From: Bacillota bacterium
Lineage (GTDB): Bacteria > Bacillota > Clostridia > Lachnospirales > Lachnospiraceae
DNA length: 64,000 bases
Assembly: GCA_023439505.1 (NCBI GenBank)
Contig: JAEXNR010000046.1
Coordinates: 1-64,000 of the forward strand
Reading direction: 5' to 3'
Positions 55,871 through 63,971 of the stretch are shown piece by piece. The notes beneath the pieces are model-generated. The model saw only the letters and a list, made by a program, of their open reading frames with translations, was not told the DNA's origin and did not search any database. Positions within the stretch are counted from its first letter, which is position 1, and each line of letters opens with the position of its first letter. The translations under genes were made by a program, and so were the position numbers.

Positions 55871-57327
55871 ATTATGAACTCCTTGGTAATATTATAGATG
55901 TTTCAAAGGGTAAAAAACACAAAACTGTAGCATCTCCCAGTTTAAATGCGAAGAGAATTATTGGAATTAATGACCTTAGAAATGATAATACAATTGTTTT
56001 TACAGATGATACTAATGGGATTGAAGCTTGCGAGAAAGACATTCTTATTGCTTGGGACGGGGCAAACGCAGGCACTATTGGGTACGGTAAAAAGGGATTT
56101 ATAGGAAGCACAATATCGAGATTGCGTATAAAAAACCGCAAAGAATATAGTGAAATCTTCCTTGGGAAACTGCTACAGTCTAAATTTGAATATCTCAGAG
56201 CGACAGCCACAGGGGCAACAATTCCGCATATAAATCGTGCAGCTTTAGACCTTATTAAAGTTCCACATTTCGATCTGCCCCACCAAATCCGTATTGCAGC
56301 TGTTCTCACCCGGTTGGAAGCTCTGATTGTAAAACGCAAAGAGAGTATAGAGGCTTTGGATGAACTCTTGAAGAGTACTTTTGTAGAGATGTTTTTGGAC
56401 GCATCAATTAATGAAAATGAATTTGCAATATCTCCATTGTCAGCGTTCATCATTCACTTAACGAGTGGAGGACGCGGATGGTCCCAATATTATGCAAGTT
56501 CCGGGGATAGATTTATTCGGTCATTGGATGTGCAAATGAACAAAATAACAAAAGAAGATGTTGTTTATGTAAATCCTCCCAAAGGAAAAGAGTCTGATAG
56601 GACAAGGGTCAGTGCCGGGGATGTTTTATTGACAATTACAGGCTCGTGCATAGGAAGAGTCGCTTATGTCCCAGATAACTTTGGGGTTGCTTATGTTAGT
56701 CAACATGTTGCAATAATTCGTACTCAAGGGATAAATCCGGTATATTTATCATTTTACTTATCTATGCCTAATTTTGGACAAAAACTTATAAGAAAACAGC
56801 AATACGGACAAACAAAGCCAGGTTTGAATTTAAAGCAAATAGAGTCGTTTCCAATCTTAGATGCTCCACATACATTGCAAGATAAATTCGCCACTATTGT
56901 CAAGAAAATCGAATGTCTTAAATCAATATACGAACAAGACCTTACTGAACTGGAAAACCTCTATGGTTCCCTAAGTCAGCGTGCATTTAAAGGAGAATTG
57001 GATTTGAGTAAAGTTCCTATGGAAAAAGAAAAAGAAATTAAAGAGCATCATGGAGAAATTGAATTTACACCACCAATGGATAATAAACTATCTGCATTAA
57101 AATTATACTCAGAAGCTGAATTGAAAAAAGTTATTCAATCCCTGAAAGGGGAGCCTTTTAGTTTTGACTCACTCATGACTGTGATTGAAAAGGCTTCATT
57201 TGAGATGATGCCAGAATATGAAGAAGTAAAAAAGCAAATATATAAAATGCTCGAAGGTGCAAATCCATTTTTGTCACAAACTTTTGACAAGGTTAAACGA
57301 GAGATAGTGTTGAGGGTTAATCCATGA
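55867..57327 (+). CDS. hsdS: Type I restriction specificity subunit with extended C-terminus
   Basis: A 486-residue protein. Two target-recognition domains (about 1-150 and 185-345) are separated and closed by the conserved helical spacers (RIAAVLTRLEALIVKRKESI; FATIVKKIECLKSIYEQDLT). They set the two half-sites of the DNA target. After the second spacer (SLSQRAFKGELDLSKV) a further 100 residues follow (EKEKEIKEHHGEIEFTPP to the end), which ordinary HsdS lacks. The gene overlaps hsdM and the ATPase gene by four bases each. Confidence 0.93.
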   Translation: MNYELLGNIIDVSKGKKHKTVASPSLNAKRIIGINDLRNDNTIVFTDDTNGIEACEKDILIAWDGANAGTIGYGKKGFIGSTISRLRIKNRKEYSEIFLGKLLQSKFEYLRATATGATIPHINRAALDLIKVPHFDLPHQIRIAAVLTRLEALIVKRKESIEALDELLKSTFVEMFLDASINENEFAISPLSAFIIHLTSGGRGWSQYYASSGDRFIRSLDVQMNKITKEDVVYVNPPKGKESDRTRVSAGDVLLTITGSCIGRVAYVPDNFGVAYVSQHVAIIRTQGINPVYLSFYLSMPNFGQKLIRKQQYGQTKPGLNLKQIESFPILDAPHTLQDKFATIVKKIECLKSIYEQDLTELENLYGSLSQRAFKGELDLSKVPMEKEKEIKEHHGEIEFTPPMDNKLSALKLYSEAELKKVIQSLKGEPFSFDSLMTVIEKASFEMMPEYEEVKKQIYKMLEGANPFLSQTFDKVKREIVLRVNP

Positions 57328-59078
57328 AACTTTTACGCTTGAAAATAACAGATCCTAATGGCTTTAGAAGTCTGCAACCAGATTTTGAGATTCATTTTCT
57401 TCGTGAAAGGGACTATTCTGAGGCGAACGCATTTAATCCTTACATATTAGCTGGACCAAATGGCAGTGGTAAGTCCAATTTACTGGAACTGTTAGCAGCT
57501 ATTTTTTATCATATCGAATGTATGTATCTGGATTACAGACCGGTATCATTTGAGTATGATGAATTGGAAAATCTCCAAGGATTTCGAAGCGAAAGTGCTA
57601 CACCTAACAGTTTTGAGCTGGAATATTGTATTCCTGCTCCTGCCACATTAAATATGTCAAAGACCAAAGAATATGCACATATTAAAATTATTAAAGAGAA
57701 GGACAAGTCGCCTTTAATTTATTGGGTTAATAGAGGCTTATTCAATGCTGATGCAGATCAGATGCTAAATAGTACAGAACAGAGTCTTACAAGTAATGAA
57801 GCAAAAGAATTGTTGCCAGACTTTGTTTTGGGTTATTCCTCAGGTGAAAATGAAATATTGAGTTTACCATTCTTCAAAATGCGTTTTATACATTATGATG
57901 AGTACAAAGATTATCTTATAAGTCAAAAACCTTATTCAAGTATACCGGAGGGTAGGCTTACATATCTGAATAGTGAATTCAGTCAAGCTATTTTATTAAG
58001 CAATCTTCTCCTTCAAGACAAGGATTTATTAGAACCGTTTAGAGATGAAGTAGGCGTTGAAGACATTAAGACTTTCCGAATCATCATAAAAAAGTATATC
58101 AAGCTGGATGAAAAACAAATTACTGAAGATCCAAAGGATACCGTCAATTTTCAAAAGAGTATCACCGAGACAGTCGAAGACGAATTGGGTGAAAAACAGT
58201 ACCGCCTTGACATTACACAAAACCTGAAAACAATCATTCAGAAATTAAAAAATTGCTCTACTTGCAGTTACTATGATACTGAAGCTGATGAACTGTATCT
58301 TGATTATTGGGTTAACGAAGAGACCAAAGAAGCATTTGCGCATAATTTTTATTCAGCCATTGAGCTTTTTCAGGCTTTCCAGATTCTGCTTACTCTCAAT
58401 CTTTATACTGTTAATGAGAAACTAAAAAAGGAGCTGTATCAATCTACAAGCCTATATGTGAATGAAACTGTTCCAACGCTCCCCTCAGACGAACGGGTAA
58501 TGAGATTCAAGGATTTGTGGATACAAAAGAGTGGGGTGGATGAAAACATACTCAGTAAATCACTTTCTGATGGGGAACATCAATTTCTCCATTCCTTAGG
58601 TTTATGTCTGCTATATAAGGATAAAAAGTGTTTATTTCTTCTTGATGAACCAGAGACCCATTTCAATCCTGACTGGCGGGCAAAGTTTATTTCAAAGATT
58701 AGAGAATGCTTTGTTCGGGAGAAGGAACCTACAATGAGAGAAATGTTGGTTACAACACATACTCCATTTTTAATATCAGATAGTAAGAAAGACTATGTAC
58801 TGATCTTTAATAAAAATGTTGAGAGTAAAAGGGTAGAAGTTTTTCGGCCGGATTATAATACACTTGGTGCCTCAATTAATAAAATTACAATGAAATCCTT
58901 TGGCAAAACAGCGACAATTGGTGGGTATGCGGAAAAACAACTTAATGAAATTAAAGAACGGTTTGAAAATGGAGCTCCAAGGCAAGAGATAATCGATGAA
59001 GTTAATAATTTGCTCGGAGATTCAGTGGAGAAGGTACTGTTTATAAAAAAAGTAATTGATAGTATGGAGGCGGAATAA
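57324..59078 (+). CDS. Restriction-system-associated AAA/ABC-type ATPase
   Basis: A 584-residue RecF/OLD-like ATPase. It has Walker A GPNGSGKS (44-51), an ABC signature SLSDGE (413-418), Walker B LFLLDEPETHF (D441-E442) and the H-loop TTHTPF (H479). No long coiled coil and no TOPRIM nuclease domain follow, so it is not a full OLD protein. It fits the known class of AAA ATPases found only beside type I systems. It overlaps hsdS (ATGA) and the HNH gene (1 base). With that partner it recalls PtuA of Septu. Confidence 0.88.
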   Translation: MKLLRLKITDPNGFRSLQPDFEIHFLRERDYSEANAFNPYILAGPNGSGKSNLLELLAAIFYHIECMYLDYRPVSFEYDELENLQGFRSESATPNSFELEYCIPAPATLNMSKTKEYAHIKIIKEKDKSPLIYWVNRGLFNADADQMLNSTEQSLTSNEAKELLPDFVLGYSSGENEILSLPFFKMRFIHYDEYKDYLISQKPYSSIPEGRLTYLNSEFSQAILLSNLLLQDKDLLEPFRDEVGVEDIKTFRIIIKKYIKLDEKQITEDPKDTVNFQKSITETVEDELGEKQYRLDITQNLKTIIQKLKNCSTCSYYDTEADELYLDYWVNEETKEAFAHNFYSAIELFQAFQILLTLNLYTVNEKLKKELYQSTSLYVNETVPTLPSDERVMRFKDLWIQKSGVDENILSKSLSDGEHQFLHSLGLCLLYKDKKCLFLLDEPETHFNPDWRAKFISKIRECFVREKEPTMREMLVTTHTPFLISDSKKDYVLIFNKNVESKRVEVFRPDYNTLGASINKITMKSFGKTATIGGYAEKQLNEIKERFENGAPRQEIIDEVNNLLGDSVEKVLFIKKVIDSMEAE

Positions 59079-60139
59079 TGCTATTCTCATATCAATACAT
59101 CAATCATTCTATGGAAAAAATGCAGGAGTTTGTTGACTTCATTTTTTATGAAGTATGGTGTGAAGCACCCATAAACGAGTATGACGCTGAAGTATTATTT
59201 AGCACTAATGCTGAACTACTTGGGATTATTCGGGATTTCCATAATACTGAGCCAAAGGGTGCAGAGTTTTTCACTAGAGGTATCCAAGAGGTGTTTTTGA
59301 TTTTTAAAACATTAAATACTGAAGAAATTAAGCAATTGAAAACTTGGTATCGGTCAAATAATAGCATTGAAGATTTATGCAAAAATAATCCGAATGTCAC
59401 ACCAACAACTTACGATGATGTAAGCCGTATGAATTCAAAATTAGGTGCTGCCCTTAAAGCATTTTTTGAGGGATTATACTCGCAGAATTTTCTTACTCTT
59501 AAAGTATTATCAGACATTATTGGTTTGATAGACGAACACTATATAGAATTTGTAAAAATCAATAGAATTGGGAAATGTCCTTTTTGTGGGTTATATCCTA
59601 TTGACGGTGAATATGTACATACAAGAGAAGCTTATGATCATTATTTGCCGAAAAGCAAATATCCTTTTTCATCAATAAATTTTAAGAACTTGGCCCCAAT
59701 TTGTAATAAATGCAATAGTGGTAATAAGGGTTCAAAGGATCCGCTTCAAGATGCTAATGGAAGTCGCCGTAAAGCTTTTTATTCTTACAGTTCGGTTCCA
59801 TACTCTATAGAAATAGGACTAATTCTCAGCTCTAATGACATTGACAATTTAACTCCACAAGATATAACCATTACTTTTGGACCAGATAATTTATCAGTGG
59901 AACTTCAGACATGGACAGAACTTTTTGGAATCGAAGATCGATATAAGGAAACATGTTGTAGTGCAGATGCTAAAGAGTGGGTAACTCAAATATTAGATGA
60001 AAGTCAATTATTTGGATATACATCAAGCGAATTTCTAAAGATCAGACTTGAAGTTGCCCAACGATACCCACATTCAAATATGAATTTTTTACGCAAACCA
60101 TTTTTGGAGGCATGTGAAGCACAGCATATTTTCGCATAA
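59078..60139 (+). CDS. HNH endonuclease partner of the ATPase (PtuB-like)
   Basis: A 353-residue protein with a helical N-terminal half and an HNH nuclease core: zinc cysteines C167-PF-C170, AYDHYLPKSKYPF (D187-H188), NLAPICNKCNSGNKGSKD (N204, C209-C212, N213). The pattern of His-Pro-Lys followed by NL-x-x-x-C-x-x-CN is that of PtuB-type HNH nucleases. Its start lies inside the stop of the ATPase gene, showing tight coupling. It is the last gene of the five-gene operon. Predicted to cut nucleic acid when the ATPase is triggered. Confidence 0.85.
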   Translation: MLFSYQYINHSMEKMQEFVDFIFYEVWCEAPINEYDAEVLFSTNAELLGIIRDFHNTEPKGAEFFTRGIQEVFLIFKTLNTEEIKQLKTWYRSNNSIEDLCKNNPNVTPTTYDDVSRMNSKLGAALKAFFEGLYSQNFLTLKVLSDIIGLIDEHYIEFVKINRIGKCPFCGLYPIDGEYVHTREAYDHYLPKSKYPFSSINFKNLAPICNKCNSGNKGSKDPLQDANGSRRKAFYSYSSVPYSIEIGLILSSNDIDNLTPQDITITFGPDNLSVELQTWTELFGIEDRYKETCCSADAKEWVTQILDESQLFGYTSSEFLKIRLEVAQRYPHSNMNFLRKPFLEACEAQHIFA

Positions 60140-60258
60140 AAGTGATATTTTCATTATTCAATCATATCACTATTTAGGCTTAGATGACCGGGCACTGGAT
60201 ATAGCATATTTGCTATTAATGAATTTTGGAGTTTATAGATAAGGAAGGTAGTCATTCT

Positions 60259-60762
60259 ATGATTTGTAATAAGAAAATGCAAGAACTGTTAAAACAAATA
60301 AACCAAAATGACTTACCAATAGTAAAGAACTTGTCTATATGGGTAAAGAAAAACGATATAGGAGAGACATTTTGGGGTGTGGGAAATTTCTGTGGATGTG
60401 TCGGAAGGAAACCAACATCTGTCCAAGGTAAAAAACTAACTGACTTAGAGTGGGATGGTAATGAAATCAATATTAATAGGTGGGATGCTGATAAAAGCAA
60501 TATAAAAACACCGTGTATACTAATAGATGTTGTGAGTGAAGCTTTATCGATAGTTATGGAATTGAAATCTCATTTAGAAAAAGAATATGCTGATACGTGT
60601 TTTGATATTGTATTGTCTGTATCCGAAGGAGTTGCAGATGTTTCACCATCTGCAACAATTAGATTTTATGCTGTTAGAGATTCATACAGCTATATTTATC
60701 AAGATGCTAATAATCTTGAAGAATTCAATCAGCCCATATTAATTGAGCTGGTTAATTATTAA
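60259..60762 (+). CDS. Small protein of unknown function, immunity-like setting
   Basis: A 167-residue soluble protein (MICNKKMQELLKQINQNDLP at the start) with aromatic-rich beta-strand segments such as FWGVGNFCGCVGRKPTS and ATIRFYAVRDSYSYIYQD. I do not recognise the family. The ATG at 60259 has AAGGAAGG upstream; a TTG at 60226 is less likely. Size, acidity and its neighbours (a broken small gene and a pentapeptide-like gene) resemble arrays of immunity genes for secreted toxins. That is inference. Confidence 0.55.
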   Translation: MICNKKMQELLKQINQNDLPIVKNLSIWVKKNDIGETFWGVGNFCGCVGRKPTSVQGKKLTDLEWDGNEININRWDADKSNIKTPCILIDVVSEALSIVMELKSHLEKEYADTCFDIVLSVSEGVADVSPSATIRFYAVRDSYSYIYQDANNLEEFNQPILIELVNY

Positions 60763-60850
60763 ATTGATTTAATTCATAAAATAGATTATCTTATCAATCT
60801 TTGAAATTGCATTTTTTATATTTGCATTGTAGATTTAATTGGAGGATTTT

Positions 60851-61308
60851 ATGGTAAGCGATAAATATAAAGTTTGGATAGAAGCAGAGGAGTGGGCAGT
60901 TGGCGAGTGGGATATTCATAATGGTAATACAGATGTTATAGTTGAATTTGTTAATGAAAAAAGATGGATAGCATCTTTCTTTATATAACAGGAAATTCCT
61001 TCGAATTTCCTGTTATATAAAAAGCCCTGCGGGCTAATGATGCGCAGCTACGCGCGCGGAACAAAAGCTGTGCTCTTATAAGTATTTGAACGCGAGAGTG
61101 TGCAAAGCACACTTTTGTTCCCTACAGCAATATTAGTAAACTTGTAGAAAAGAACAAATGCACAGGTGAATGTTTAAATGGAAAATACTTTTGGTCATCA
61201 GATATGATACTTGTAGATGAAGTTAGTAGGGAAAGAATACAGGAAGTTATACAGTTTTTAATTAATGAGGATGAATTTGAGTGTATTTTTAAAATAATCA
61301 ATGATTAG
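60851..61308 (+). pseudogene. Small immunity-like gene split by a palindromic element
   Basis: ATG 60851 with a perfect GGAGG site opens a frame that now stops after 45 residues inside an inserted sequence. Removing 60983-61122 joins 60851-60982 to 61123-61308 in frame and gives a 105-residue protein: MVSDKYKVWIEAEEWAVGEW ... NEKRWIASFF, then YSNISKLVEKNKCTGECLNG ... IIND. The two halves read as one continuous acidic protein, probably of an immunity type seen in toxin loci. It is now probably inactive. Confidence 0.75.
60983..61122. mobile_element. 140-bp palindromic insertion element (PATE/MITE-like)
   Basis: The left end is dominated by a perfect 19-bp inverted repeat with a CTTC loop (60980-60998 / 61003-61021), then agccc-tgc-gggct (61023-61035). 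The right part holds gtgtgc-aaa-gcacac and an outer pair ggaacaaaag / cttttgttcc. There is no coding frame, no terminal inverted repeat joining both ends and no visible target duplication. That combination resembles non-autonomous relatives of IS200/IS605 elements more than classical MITEs. Confidence 0.65.
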
Positions 61309-61401
61309 TAAATGCCTCATATCGTTACGAGATTGCTGGTAATTGGAGAGTAATTAGAAATGAAGTAACATTAATAGGCAAGGCTTTTTCGGAGGGAATG
61401 A

Positions 61402-61773
61402 ATGACCATAGAATTTGAAATGACGCTTGAAGAATTGATGAATAAAATTGAAAATGGTGTAAAATATTTTAGTAGAATAGATTTTGGAGATGGTGAAATA
61501 GAGAATACAAATTTCGATAATATTATTTTTGATGAATGCATTATGTCTGTAAAATTTATTGAAACTACATTGAGAAATTCAAAATTCATAAATTCAAATA
61601 TAAAGACAAGCATTTTTTATAAATCTGATTTAACAAATATGATTATTGAAGATTGCTCTGTAGAAAGTGTATCTTTCAAAGATTCAATATTAGATGGAGT
61701 TATTTTTAATAATAATCATGCTTATGCTAAAACGCAAAACCAAAATGAATTATATTTATTTGTGAATAGATAA
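61402..61773 (+). CDS. Pentapeptide-repeat-like protein
   Basis: A 123-residue protein. An acidic N-terminal helix (MTIEFEMTLEELMNKIENGV) is followed by irregular five-residue steps with central Phe/Ile/Leu (IENTNFDNIIFDECIMSVKF, SKFINSNIKTSIFYKSDLTN, SVSFKDSILDGVIF). This fits a short right-handed beta-helix, though with few canonical A(D/N)LxN units. A GGAGGG site precedes the ATG. It sits with two other small genes that look immunity-like. The function is unknown. Confidence 0.65.
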   Translation: MTIEFEMTLEELMNKIENGVKYFSRIDFGDGEIENTNFDNIIFDECIMSVKFIETTLRNSKFINSNIKTSIFYKSDLTNMIIEDCSVESVSFKDSILDGVIFNNNHAYAKTQNQNELYLFVNR

Positions 61774-61840
61774 TGATAGTACATATAACGACAGTTTGAG
61801 TTGCAATCTTACCGAGCAACAATCGGATTGTAGTACAATT

Positions 61841-62026
61841 GTACTGACTGAATATTTATACATATTAGTTATTGCATGTACCAACTTTATTGTTATAGTA
61901 TATTTGAATCAAAGAATTTATTCGAAAATCTATGTACCATCTTTTTTGTTTACAATTCAAAACTTTGATGCACAAAATAGGCGGTTTGATGCAATTTTTA
62001 TGTACCAACTTTTTTATACAGGAACA
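61841..62026 (-). repeat. Right (L-like) transposon end with dispersed sites
   Basis: On the plus strand GTACTGAC (61841), GTACCAAC (61878), GTACCATC (61934) and GTACCAAC (62002) are the inverted counterparts of the left-end sites. The third reads gtaccatcttttttgtttac, 17 of 20 matching the third left site in reverse complement (gtaccaccttttttacttac). The outermost is followed by ATACAGGAACA, giving TGTTC as the inward terminus at 62026. The innermost site has the same variant (GTACTGAC) as the innermost left site. Confidence 0.7.
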
Positions 62027-62414
62027 ATAGGCTCTAAAGGGCTTGAAATCAAAGGTTTTCAGACTTTCGGTAATAATAACCGATTGCTGGGAACCTTGTT
62101 TTTTATTCTCAGGGTGAGGCTTGGAATATAAAATATAAGTTATGGTTGAGACTACAGAACTGCTTTTTGCCTTGCGAGACAAGGGAATTGCTGTTTTAAG
62201 AATAGATTGAGACTATAAAATTGATGTAAATAAAGCATAGTAAAGTTGGATGTGAGCAGAATTACTGAAATACTACCATGTTTCTTATTGATGATTTAAT
62301 TTTACAACAAAAAGAAAGAGGATTCCTTATATTTTGGGCATTTTCCGAAAGTTGCTTATAAAGAGAGTTATGAATCTGAGACTCTGTGGATAAATCTGTG
62401 GAAACTCAAGTTGA

Positions 62415-62450
62415 AGAACACTTGTTCTGAAGACATGTATCTGATATAAT
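62415..62450 (+). promoter_or_regulatory. Sigma-A promoter overlapped by a LexA-type SOS box
   Basis: TTGTTC (62422-62427), 17-bp spacer, TATAAT (62445-62450). The palindrome agaacacttgttct (62415-62428) fits GAAC-N4-GTTC of firmicute LexA operators and covers the -35. It lies about 100 bases before the RhuM remnant, so that gene was probably DNA-damage inducible. The rest of 62027-62555 has no gene. Confidence 0.6.
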
Positions 62451-62555
62451 ATTGATATATATAAGAAGTTTAATATAGAATAAAAATATTGGCGTAAATG
62501 ACCTGGGTAAAAATTTGTTGTGATGGAAGAACATGGAGATACAAGGGGGATTTTG

Positions 62556-62996
62556 ATGGAGAATAAAACTGCAATTTTGATTTACCAAATGGAAGATGGT
62601 AAAACTAAAATTGATGTGAGACTCGAAAATGAAACGGTTTGGATGACTCAAAAGGCTATTGCTGAGCTCTATCAAAAAGGGGTAAATACTATATATGAAC
62701 ATATTAAAAATATATACGCTGAAGGAGAATTGAATGAGAATCAAACTATTCGGTAAAACCGAATAGTTCAAAACGAAGGTAATAGGCAGGTTGAGAGGTT
62801 AGTTAGATTTTATAACTTGGAAATGATAATTGCCATAGGCTATAGAGTCCGCTCGAATCGAGGTACACAATTTAGACGGTGGGCTACTGAACGTTTGAAC
62901 GAATATCTTGTAAAAGGCTTCACTATGGATGATGAACGTCTAAAGAATATGCGGAATTTTGGTGATGATTATTTTGATGAATTACTAACTATCTAG
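62556..62996 (+). pseudogene. RhuM-family protein remnant with internal stop
   Basis: ATG 62556 opens MENKTAILIYQMEDGKTKID ... VWMTQKAIAELYQKGVNTIY ... GELNENQTIR, the RhuM N-terminus. A TAA at 62754-62756 interrupts it. The same frame then continues as RIVQNEGNRQVERLVRFYNL ... IGYRVRSNRGTQFRRWATER ... GFTMDDERLKN to a stop at 62994, where normal RhuM proteins (about 330 residues) go on. It is thus both interrupted and truncated. RhuM is a phage-antirepressor-like family common on mobile DNA. Confidence 0.82.
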
Positions 62997-63095
62997 AAGA
63001 CCATGGATGGACTCATATAAAATAAGAGAGTTAGTGTTTTAGCTGTAATTAAATAATTGGAAAATTATTGTAAACCTTACATGGAGGGATAACAA

Positions 63096-63971
63096 ATGTC
63101 TGCTTTTGATAACAAATGGGTACAACAAATTCTTGCTCTTCAACAGGATGATGGCTCTTGGGGGAATTTTCATACACTGAGCCAACCGACGAAGCAGCAG
63201 CCTATGACTACAGAACAAGCTCTCAGACGGCTTAGAATTCTCGGATTAACAAAAGGCGATGAATCGATAGCACGTACACTTGCCTATATGGAACACAATC
63301 TTATGCAACCATACCCTACTGTCTTTCATGAGAAAAAGCACGATTCCAAAACATATGGTGATTTAATGCTTGCGGCATGGATACGGCTGTTTGACCCCGA
63401 CAATATTACCGCACTCTCTATTGCAAAAAAATGGGCGTACATCATCACTTGCGCGTTTCAAAGCGGTGAATATTCTCATGCAGAATATGTTAAAGCTTAT
63501 GAATCTGAATTTACAAAGCTAAATCCGAAAGCGGGTTGTTTGGCTGATTTTGTTGTGTTTTATCAACTTGCTCTGCTGCCGGGGCTTTTAAACCATGAAA
63601 TCGAAGCCTCAATGCTTGACTATGTGCTTGTGCACCAACGAGGTATTGTTTACATATATGAAAGCCGTTTGGATATACTGCCTGAGCAATTTACTTCACG
63701 AAAAGCCAACCGCTATTTAGCTGCAATGGAGTTGTTATCTGATTATTCACTTGCACCTGAAAAATTGGGCTTTGTGGTGGATTGGTTAAAAAGCCAGCAG
63801 GACGAAAATGGATTATGGGATATGAGTTCTACAGTTAAAGACGGTATTTACTTTCCAGTGTCTGATTCGTGGCTTAAAATTGAAAACAGAAAGAGAGATT
63901 GTACTTCCAGGGTGATACGACTTATAGACAAATTAGAAGTCACAAAAAGAACCAAACAATTGTTAAAGTAG
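63096..63971 (+). CDS. Prenyltransferase/squalene-cyclase-repeat-like protein
   Basis: A 291-residue helical protein with QW-type motifs at both ends: ILALQQDDGSWGNFHTL near residue 13 and WLKSQQDENGLWDMSS near residue 230. This suggests an alpha-alpha toroid of the squalene cyclase/prenyltransferase kind. The DxDD acid motif of true cyclases is not evident. No terpene pathway genes are visible nearby, so catalysis is uncertain. A GGAGGG site precedes the ATG. The gene is complete and ends 29 bases before the window edge. Confidence 0.65.
   Translation: MSAFDNKWVQQILALQQDDGSWGNFHTLSQPTKQQPMTTEQALRRLRILGLTKGDESIARTLAYMEHNLMQPYPTVFHEKKHDSKTYGDLMLAAWIRLFDPDNITALSIAKKWAYIITCAFQSGEYSHAEYVKAYESEFTKLNPKAGCLADFVVFYQLALLPGLLNHEIEASMLDYVLVHQRGIVYIYESRLDILPEQFTSRKANRYLAAMELLSDYSLAPEKLGFVVDWLKSQQDENGLWDMSSTVKDGIYFPVSDSWLKIENRKRDCTSRVIRLIDKLEVTKRTKQLLK

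Larger units (their letters stand above)
43264..62026. mobile_element. Putative non-autonomous Tn7-like element carrying a defence island (18.8 kb)
   Basis: Both ends, read inward, start TGTTC, have AAAGTTGGTA at positions 15-24 (so GTTGG at position 18) and share 23 of the first 30 bases. GTTGG is also at position 18 in Tn7 as I recall it. The left end has four contiguous 20-bp sites and the right end four dispersed sites, inverted relative to each other, as in the R and L ends of Tn7. No tnsA, tnsB, tnsC or tniQ/tnsD lies between them. The bases outside (43259-43263 gtgga; 62027-62031 atagg) do not form a 5-bp duplication, so the two ends may not come from one intact insertion event. Cargo is mostly defence-like. 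Confidence 0.65.

Noticed and set aside
61796..62182. Small frames on both strands in the right transposon end
   Set aside because: They arise from the T-rich repeated sites and have no ribosome sites or recognisable domains.
62240..62270. An AAAGTTGGA sequence as a further transposon-end site
   Set aside because: Single copy, wrong orientation for a right end, and the match stops after nine bases.
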